This document shows, in pieces, positions 5,798 to 9,922 of a stretch of 9,922 nucleotides of DNA; within the stretch, counting starts at the first letter, position 1, and every line of letters starts with the position of its first letter. A program made the position numbers and the translations under genes. Under the pieces are notes generated by a model that saw only the letters and a list, made by a program, of their open reading frames with translations, was not told where the DNA came from and did not search any database. Origin of the DNA: an uncultured Eubacteriales bacterium (GTDB lineage: Bacteria; Bacillota; Clostridia; UBA1381); NCBI GenBank assembly GCA_900556575.1, contig USPO01000039.1:1-9922 (forward strand). The letters run 5' to 3'.

Positions 5798-5817
5798 TAG
5801 AGGAGGGACTAAGCTAA

Positions 5818-6216
5818 ATGGCTAAGGTAGCAAAGAAGACTACACGTACAAGACGTCGTGATAGAAAGAATGTTGAAAAAGGCGCAGCACATATTCGCTC
5901 AACCTTTAATAATACAATAGTTACAATTACAGATACAGCCGGAAATGCAATTTCATGGGCAAGCGCTGGCGGCTTAGGCTTCAGAGGCTCAAGAAAGAGC
6001 ACTCCGTTCGCTGCACAGACAGCTGCTGAAACAGCAGCAAAAACTGCTATGGATCACGGAATGAAGACTGTAGAAGTATACGTAAAGGGACCGGGTGCAG
6101 GTCGTGAGGCAGCAATCCGTGCTTTACAGGCAACAGGTCTTGATGTTACAATGATTAAGGACGTAACACCGATTCCTCACAATGGATGCAGACCGCCGAA
6201 GAGAAGAAGAGTCTGA
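5818..6216 (+). CDS. rpsK: 30S ribosomal protein S11
   Basis: A 132-residue S11, a 30S platform protein next to the mRNA exit region. The N-terminal extension MAKVAKKTTRTRRRDRKNVEKG is basic. The core HIRSTFNNTIVTITD, GLGFRGSRKSTPFAAQ and GPGAGREAAIRAL motifs are intact, and it ends TPIPHNGCRPPKRRRV as expected. The Asn-Gly in HNGCRPP is the site where E. coli S11 carries isoaspartate. GGAGG lies about 11 bases before the ATG, and 20 bases separate it from the rpsM stop. Confidence 0.99.
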   Translation: MAKVAKKTTRTRRRDRKNVEKGAAHIRSTFNNTIVTITDTAGNAISWASAGGLGFRGSRKSTPFAAQTAAETAAKTAMDHGMKTVEVYVKGPGAGREAAIRALQATGLDVTMIKDVTPIPHNGCRPPKRRRV

Positions 6217-6247
6217 TTTGTAATTTTTGTAGAAGGAGGAAAAGAGC

Positions 6248-6841
6248 ATGGCAAGAAATACACAGCCGATATTAAAGAGATGCAGAACATTAGGTATCTC
6301 ACCGGCAACACTCGGTATGGACAAAGAGTCCAACAAGAACCCGAAGCAGTCAAGAAGAAAGCAGTCAGAGTACGGCTTACAGTTAACTGAGAAGCAGAAG
6401 GTTAAGTTCATCTATGGTGTACTTGAGAAGCAGTTCAGAAAGTACTACACAATGGCTACAAAGAGAAATGGTATCACAGGTGAAATGTTACTCCAGATTC
6501 TCGAGTCAAGACTTGATAATGTAGTATATAGATTAGGTTTAGCTAACACAAGACGTGAAGCTAGACAGCTCGTTAACCACGGTCATATCACATTAAACGG
6601 CAAGAAGGCTGATATTCCGTCAATTCTTGTTAAGCCGGGCGATGTTATCGCAGTTAGAGAGAAGAGCAGAAGCTCAGTAAGAATCAAGGAAATCGTTGAG
6701 ACTAATGCTAAGAGAGTTATCCCTTCATGGTTAGACATGAACCGTGACACCTTAACAGGTAAGGTTATAAGACTTTCAGAGAGAGAGGACATCGATTACG
6801 AGGTTGCAGAGCACCTTATCGTCGAGCTCTATTCTAAATAA
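6248..6841 (+). CDS. rpsD: 30S ribosomal protein S4
   Basis: A 197-residue S4, a primary 16S rRNA-binding and assembly-initiating protein of the 30S body. It has the N-terminal S4 domain (SEYGLQLTEKQKVKFIYGVLEKQFRKYY, about 40-67) and the RNA-binding S4 fold (ESRLDNVVYRLGLANTRREARQLVNHGHITLNGKK, about 85-119). It ends in a normal C-terminus. Only one cysteine (Cys12) is present in the N-terminal region, so this is the zinc-free form; many Firmicutes keep a zinc form or a second copy elsewhere. AAGGAGG precedes the ATG at good distance. S4 is the usual autoregulator of its operon, which bears on the structured regions at 5265-5428 and 6888-6941. The gene lies 31 bases after rpsK and 114 before rpoA. 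Confidence 0.99.
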   Translation: MARNTQPILKRCRTLGISPATLGMDKESNKNPKQSRRKQSEYGLQLTEKQKVKFIYGVLEKQFRKYYTMATKRNGITGEMLLQILESRLDNVVYRLGLANTRREARQLVNHGHITLNGKKADIPSILVKPGDVIAVREKSRSSVRIKEIVETNAKRVIPSWLDMNRDTLTGKVIRLSEREDIDYEVAEHLIVELYSK

Positions 6842-6887
6842 TAACATTTTACCCTCGGTAAGTGGATTGAAATACTATATGTACAAG

Positions 6888-6941
6888 CCGGTGAAGTACG
6901 TATTCAATATATTTGCGTACTTCATTGGACTTAGATTTTTT
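6888..6941 (+). promoter_or_regulatory. Intercistronic hairpin with T-run between rpsD and rpoA
   Basis: Arms CCGGTGAAGTACG (6888-6900) and CGTACTTCATTGG (6916-6928) form thirteen pairs, two of them G-T wobbles, around a 15-base loop. Six T (6936-6941) come seven bases later, immediately before the rpoA ribosome binding site AGGAGGG (6942-6948). The gap between stem and T-run is too long for a standard intrinsic terminator. A leaky attenuator, an RNA processing or stability element, or a protein-binding site that sets rpoA output are all possible. The inverted repeat is seen directly; the role is inferred. Confidence 0.5.
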
Positions 6942-6955
6942 AGGAGGGTTCTGAA

Positions 6956-7906
6956 ATGATAGAAATGGAAAAACCGAATATCATCTGCGAAGAGATGAGT
7001 GAAGATGACAGATACGGCAGATTTGTTGTTTCTCCGTTAGAGAGAGGTTATGGAACCACACTCGGAAATTCTTTAAGAAGAATTCTTCTCTCGTCATTAC
7101 CTGGTGCCGCTGCCACATCAATTAAGATAGACGGCATTCAGCACGAGTTCTCAACCATCCCGGGTGTTACCGAGGATGTAACTGAGATTATCTTGAATAT
7201 AAAGAAGCTTGCAATTAAGCTTCATTCAGATATTCCTAAGACAGTTTATATTGAGGCAAAGGGCGAGCAGGAAATCACAGCAGGCGATATAAAGAGAGAC
7301 AGTGATGTTGAGATTTTAAATCCGGATCTTCACATTGCAACACTTAACAGTGATGCAAATCTCTATATTGAGATCACACTTTCAAACGGCAGAGGCTATG
7401 TCAGCGCTGAAAAGAATAAGCTGAATATGCAGCCGGTTATCGGAGTTATCCCGGTTGATTCGATTTATACACCTGTAACAAAGGTGAATTATACAGTTGA
7501 CAACACTCGTGTGGGTTCAGCGACAGATCGTGAGAAGCTCACAGTTGAAGTGTGGACAAATGCAGCAATCAAGCCGAATGAGGCTGTTTCATTGGCTGCA
7601 AAGATTATGAACGATCTTTTAAGACTCTTCGTTGACCTTTCAGATGATGCAAAGAACACTGAAATCATTGTAGAGCCGACAGAGAACAAGAAGGAAAAGG
7701 TTCTTGAGATGACTATTGAGGAGCTTGACCTTTCAGTACGTTCATACAACTGCTTAAAGCGTGCCGGTATTAATACCGTTGAGGATCTTACAAATAAGTC
7801 CGAAGAGGATATGATGAAGGTAAGAAACCTCGGTAAGAAGTCGCTTGAAGAAGTAATATTTAAATTAAACGGTTTAGGTCTTTACCTTAAAAAAGAAGAA
7901 GAATAA
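6956..7906 (+). CDS. rpoA: DNA-directed RNA polymerase subunit alpha
   Basis: A 316-residue alpha subunit, whose dimer nucleates RNA polymerase assembly. The N-terminal domain (about 1-235) has the dimerisation motif RGYGTTLGNSLRRILLSSLPGAA (30-52) and the insert domain IPGVTEDVTEIILNIKKL. The C-terminal domain (about 248-311) binds UP elements and activators. Residues matching the E. coli DNA-contact set are present: Arg262, Asn265, Cys266, Gly293, Lys295 and Ser296. It ends with an acidic KKEEE tail. The ATG at 6956 is preferred over one three codons later because AGGAGGG stands seven bases before it, the ideal distance. A 114-base gap with a hairpin separates it from rpsD. Confidence 0.99.
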   Translation: MIEMEKPNIICEEMSEDDRYGRFVVSPLERGYGTTLGNSLRRILLSSLPGAAATSIKIDGIQHEFSTIPGVTEDVTEIILNIKKLAIKLHSDIPKTVYIEAKGEQEITAGDIKRDSDVEILNPDLHIATLNSDANLYIEITLSNGRGYVSAEKNKLNMQPVIGVIPVDSIYTPVTKVNYTVDNTRVGSATDREKLTVEVWTNAAIKPNEAVSLAAKIMNDLLRLFVDLSDDAKNTEIIVEPTENKKEKVLEMTIEELDLSVRSYNCLKRAGINTVEDLTNKSEEDMMKVRNLGKKSLEEVIFKLNGLGLYLKKEEE

Positions 7907-7922
7907 TTAGGAGGTTAGCGTA

Positions 7923-8267
7923 ATGCCAGGAACAAGAAAGTTAAATCTTCCTACTGACCAGAGAAAAGCTCTTCTTAGAGGCTTAGTAACAAATTTTCTC
8001 AAGACAGGCAAGATTCAGACAACAGTTACAAGAGCAAAGGAAACTCAGGCTCTTGCTGAAAAGATGATTACACTTGGCAAGAAGAATACTCTTGCTTCAC
8101 GTCGTCAGGCTTTAGCATTCATCAACGAAGAAGATGTAGTAACAAAGTTATTTGCAGAAATCGCTCCGAAGTATGCTGATAGAAACGGCGGATACACAAC
8201 AATTGCAAAGTTAGGACCGAGACGCGGCGATGCTGCAGAGATGGCTTTATTAGCACTTGTTGACTAA
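7923..8267 (+). CDS. rplQ: 50S ribosomal protein L17
   Basis: A 114-residue L17, a large-subunit protein near the peptide exit side. It opens MPGTRKLNLPTDQRKALLRGLVTNFLKTGKIQTTVTRAKE, which covers the conserved L17 core, and ends GGYTTIAKLGPRRGDAAEMALLALVD as expected. The N-terminus has PGTRKLNLPTDQ where many bacteria have an AxRKLGR-like start, a small lineage difference. AGGAGG lies eight bases before the ATG and 16 bases follow the rpoA stop. It is last in the alpha operon and is followed by an intrinsic terminator. Confidence 0.99.
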   Translation: MPGTRKLNLPTDQRKALLRGLVTNFLKTGKIQTTVTRAKETQALAEKMITLGKKNTLASRRQALAFINEEDVVTKLFAEIAPKYADRNGGYTTIAKLGPRRGDAAEMALLALVD

Positions 8268-8289
8268 TTCGTAAATCATTTAGATATAT

Positions 8290-8321
8290 AAAGGGAGGTA
8301 CCATGCGGTATCTCCTTTTTT
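8290..8321 (+). terminator. Intrinsic terminator of the alpha operon
   Basis: Arms AAAGGGAGGTACC (8290-8302) and GGTATCTCCTTTT (8307-8319) form thirteen pairs around the tetraloop ATGC, with a T-run at 8316-8321. It begins 22 bases after the rplQ stop. No promoter was seen between the stop and the hairpin. Confidence 0.93.
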
Positions 8322-8378
8322 GATTTAATTTTATCCGAATTTTTATCTGAAATTTAATTTGCATTCCTTTATAAAATA

Positions 8379-8387
8379 TGTTATACT
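8379..8387 (+). promoter_or_regulatory. Extended -10 promoter for the sirtuin-yitT genes
   Basis: TGTTATACT matches TGN plus TATAAT with one difference. The -35 region offers only TTGCAT at 18 bases, a weak match. The predicted leader (about 8394-8482) contains a hairpin with arms AGAATGGG (8401-8408) and CCCATTTT (8426-8433), followed by T-rich sequence. That hairpin might act as an attenuator, but the evidence is thin. Confidence 0.5.
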
Positions 8388-8482
8388 AATATTATGAATT
8401 AGAATGGGGATGGATATCCTTTTTACCCATTTTATATTTTGATTTTATGCTTGATTTTATATTATTGAAGGGAGCGTTAATC

Positions 8483-9211
8483 GTGAATAAAATAGAAGAA
8501 CTGCGAAAAATAATTAATGACAGTGATAATATTGTATTTTTCGGGGGAGCCGGAGTATCAGTTCCCAGCGGTATTCCGGATTTCAGAAGTGCCAATGGTA
8601 TATATTCGCAAAAATATCATTCTGTATTAAATCCGGAAGATATAGTATCACACAGCTTTTTTAAAAACTGTCCTGAGGAGTTTTATTCTTTTTATAAAGA
8701 AAAGATGATTTATCCTAATGCAAAGCCTAATGCGGCACATTATGCCTTAGCAGAGCTTGAAAGGAGAGGAAAACTTAAGGCGGTAATTACACAGAATATA
8801 GACGGACTGCATCAGATGGCAGGCAGCAAAAGGGTTTTTGAACTGCACGGAACAATTCATTATAATTATTGTATAGATTGCGGAAAATCATATCCCCTTG
8901 ATTATGTTATCGAGTCGAAAGGTGTTCCGCATTGTGAATGCGGAGGAATTATCCGTCCGGATGTTGTGCTTTATGAGGAAGGACTTGACGGCTATACTGT
9001 TGAGATGTCAAGGTCATTTGTTCAAAATGCAGATGTACTTATCATAGGCGGAACATCTTTAAAGGTATATCCGGCAGCCGGATATGTCAGAGAGTACATG
9101 GGTGATAAACTTGTGCTTATAAATAAGTCAAAGACAGATATGGATTTAAGTGCAAATCTTGTTATAAATGATGATATAGCAAAAGTGTTAAGGGAGGCAG
9201 TGAATGGCTAA
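8483..9211 (+). CDS. NAD-dependent protein deacetylase (sirtuin, Sir2/CobB family)
   Basis: A 242-residue sirtuin that removes acyl groups from lysines using NAD. Counting from the GTG: GGAGVSVPSGIPDFRS (21-36) binds NAD, QNIDGLHQMAG (104-114) lines the active site, His122 in ELHGT is the catalytic base, and Cys130, Cys133, Cys151 and Cys153 form the zinc site. GTSLKVYPAAG closes the Rossmann fold. GIPDFR and the lack of the Tyr/Arg pair of desuccinylases point to deacetylase-type specificity, resembling class U. The start is GTG at 8483, with AGGGAG eight bases upstream. An in-frame ATG at 8447 would add twelve hydrophobic residues and has no Shine-Dalgarno. The gene overlaps the yitT-like gene by eight bases, implying cotranslation. 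Confidence 0.95.
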   Translation: MNKIEELRKIINDSDNIVFFGGAGVSVPSGIPDFRSANGIYSQKYHSVLNPEDIVSHSFFKNCPEEFYSFYKEKMIYPNAKPNAAHYALAELERRGKLKAVITQNIDGLHQMAGSKRVFELHGTIHYNYCIDCGKSYPLDYVIESKGVPHCECGGIIRPDVVLYEEGLDGYTVEMSRSFVQNADVLIIGGTSLKVYPAAGYVREYMGDKLVLINKSKTDMDLSANLVINDDIAKVLREAVNG

Positions 9212-9922
9212 AAACATATTCAGAGAAAAAGTAGTACCATATATAATGATAACGCTCGGAGCAATTCTTGCTGCGTTTTCACTCGAAGAATTTCTGATTC
9301 CGTCAACAATACTTGACGGAGGAATAACGGGTATAAGTATAATAATAAATCAGCTTTCTCATATTCAGATGAGTATTATTATCATAGTATTAAATATTCC
9401 GTTTTTGATACTCGGATTTAAACAGCTTGGAAAAGAATTTCTTGTAAAGGGAACATACGGAATGCTTCTCTTTTCCGTAATGCTTTCCGTATTTAAAGAT
9501 ATGCCGGGAGTAACGGAAACGGAGCTTTTGGCGGTAGTATTCGGTGGTGTGCTGTTAGGAGTGGGAATAGGTACGGTACTTAGATACGGAGGCTGTCTGG
9601 ACGGTACAGAGGTTGTAGCGATGCTTTTGAGCAAGAAAATGAATTTTTCCGTAGGACAAATAATATTTTGTATAAACATATTGGTTTATGCGGCGGCGGG
9701 AATACTATTCGGCTGGGACAGAGCTATGTACAGCCTGCTTACATACTTTATCAGCTTTAAGGTTATAGACATGGTTGAGGAAGGAATGGAACAGGCAAAA
9801 GCAGCAATGATTATAACGAACGAATCAGAAGAAATTGCAGATATGATATACAAGCGGCTCGGCAGAACCTGCACAATATTAGAGGGTGAGGGACTCATCA
9901 GCGGAAAGAAAACTGTTCTTTA
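9204..9922 (+). CDS. YitT-family membrane protein (partial, 3' end outside window)
   Basis: An open frame of 239 codons with no stop before the window edge. The family has an N-terminal hydrophobic YitT/DUF161 region and a C-terminal cytosolic DUF2179 domain. Here hydrophobic segments lie at about 10-33, 56-72, 85-97, 108-126 and 150-171. The DGGITGIS motif (38-45) and the glycine-rich LGVGIGTVLRYGGCLDGTEVVA (118-139) are family hallmarks. Residues from about 198 (AKAAMIITNESEEIADMI...RTCTILEGEGLISGK) are DUF2179, nearly complete. The transported or sensed ligand is unknown. The ATG at 9204 sits inside the sirtuin end, with AGGGAGG (9191-9197) six bases upstream, so the two are expressed together. 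Confidence 0.9.
   Translation, partial: MAKNIFREKVVPYIMITLGAILAAFSLEEFLIPSTILDGGITGISIIINQLSHIQMSIIIIVLNIPFLILGFKQLGKEFLVKGTYGMLLFSVMLSVFKDMPGVTETELLAVVFGGVLLGVGIGTVLRYGGCLDGTEVVAMLLSKKMNFSVGQIIFCINILVYAAAGILFGWDRAMYSLLTYFISFKVIDMVEEGMEQAKAAMIITNESEEIADMIYKRLGRTCTILEGEGLISGKKTVL

Noticed and set aside
8447..8482. ATG at 8447 as the sirtuin start
   Set aside because: It would add MLDFILLKGALI before the conserved N-terminus and has no Shine-Dalgarno. The in-frame GTG at 8483 has AGGGAG at eight bases.
9365..9898. Minus-strand open frames opposite the right-end gene
   Set aside because: The plus-strand frame from 9204 encodes a clear YitT-family protein to the window edge. The minus frames are its complements.

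Overview
The window comes from a low-GC Gram-positive bacterium, most likely a member of the Clostridia. Shine-Dalgarno sites are strong GGAGG types, promoters are AT-rich sigma-A types, and the protein set fits: a YkgJ-like Cys-cluster protein with a downstream membrane-anchored peptidoglycan-binding-type protein, a class-U-like sirtuin and a YitT protein. I cannot fix the family or genus from sequence alone.

Layout. (1) Bases 1-1816, minus strand: mtnN (MTA/SAH nucleosidase), then a YkgJ-like metal-chelating-domain protein, then the 5' part of a membrane-anchored protein that looks like an L,D-transpeptidase/VanW-type wall protein and runs off the left edge. (2) Bases 1817-2027: a compact divergent promoter region with two near-consensus promoters back to back. 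(3) Bases 2028-5025, plus strand: a tightly overlapping three-gene operon of a DEDDh 3'-5' exonuclease with a poly-lysine tail, an inositol-monophosphatase-family phosphatase and a RecQ helicase. A strong hairpin follows. (4) Bases 5026-5428: a 403-base gene-free stretch holding that terminator, an AT-rich part, an 18-bp perfect palindrome, an extended -10 promoter and a structured leader. (5) Bases 5429-8267: the ribosomal alpha operon rpsM-rpsK-rpsD-rpoA-rplQ, ending at a textbook intrinsic terminator. (6) Bases 8322-9922: a sirtuin (GTG start) overlapping a YitT-family membrane protein that runs off the right edge.

How the genes fit together. The alpha operon supplies ribosomal proteins S13, S11, S4 and L17 and the RNA polymerase alpha subunit. 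It prefers AAG for lysine, as expected of highly expressed genes. It is not preceded by infA/rpmJ or followed by ecf transporter genes, which are the usual Firmicutes neighbours, so the cluster looks broken on both sides. The exonuclease-phosphatase-RecQ operon suggests a DNA-processing unit, with the phosphatase as the unexplained partner. The remaining genes are housekeeping.

No CRISPR array, tRNA, rRNA, transposase or phage gene was seen. The items most worth checking are regulatory DNA (palindrome and promoter before rpsM, hairpin before rpoA, mirror-image divergent promoters) and protein architecture (RecQ without a winged helix, exonuclease with a repeat-encoded lysine tail). I did not find a clearly new multi-gene system.
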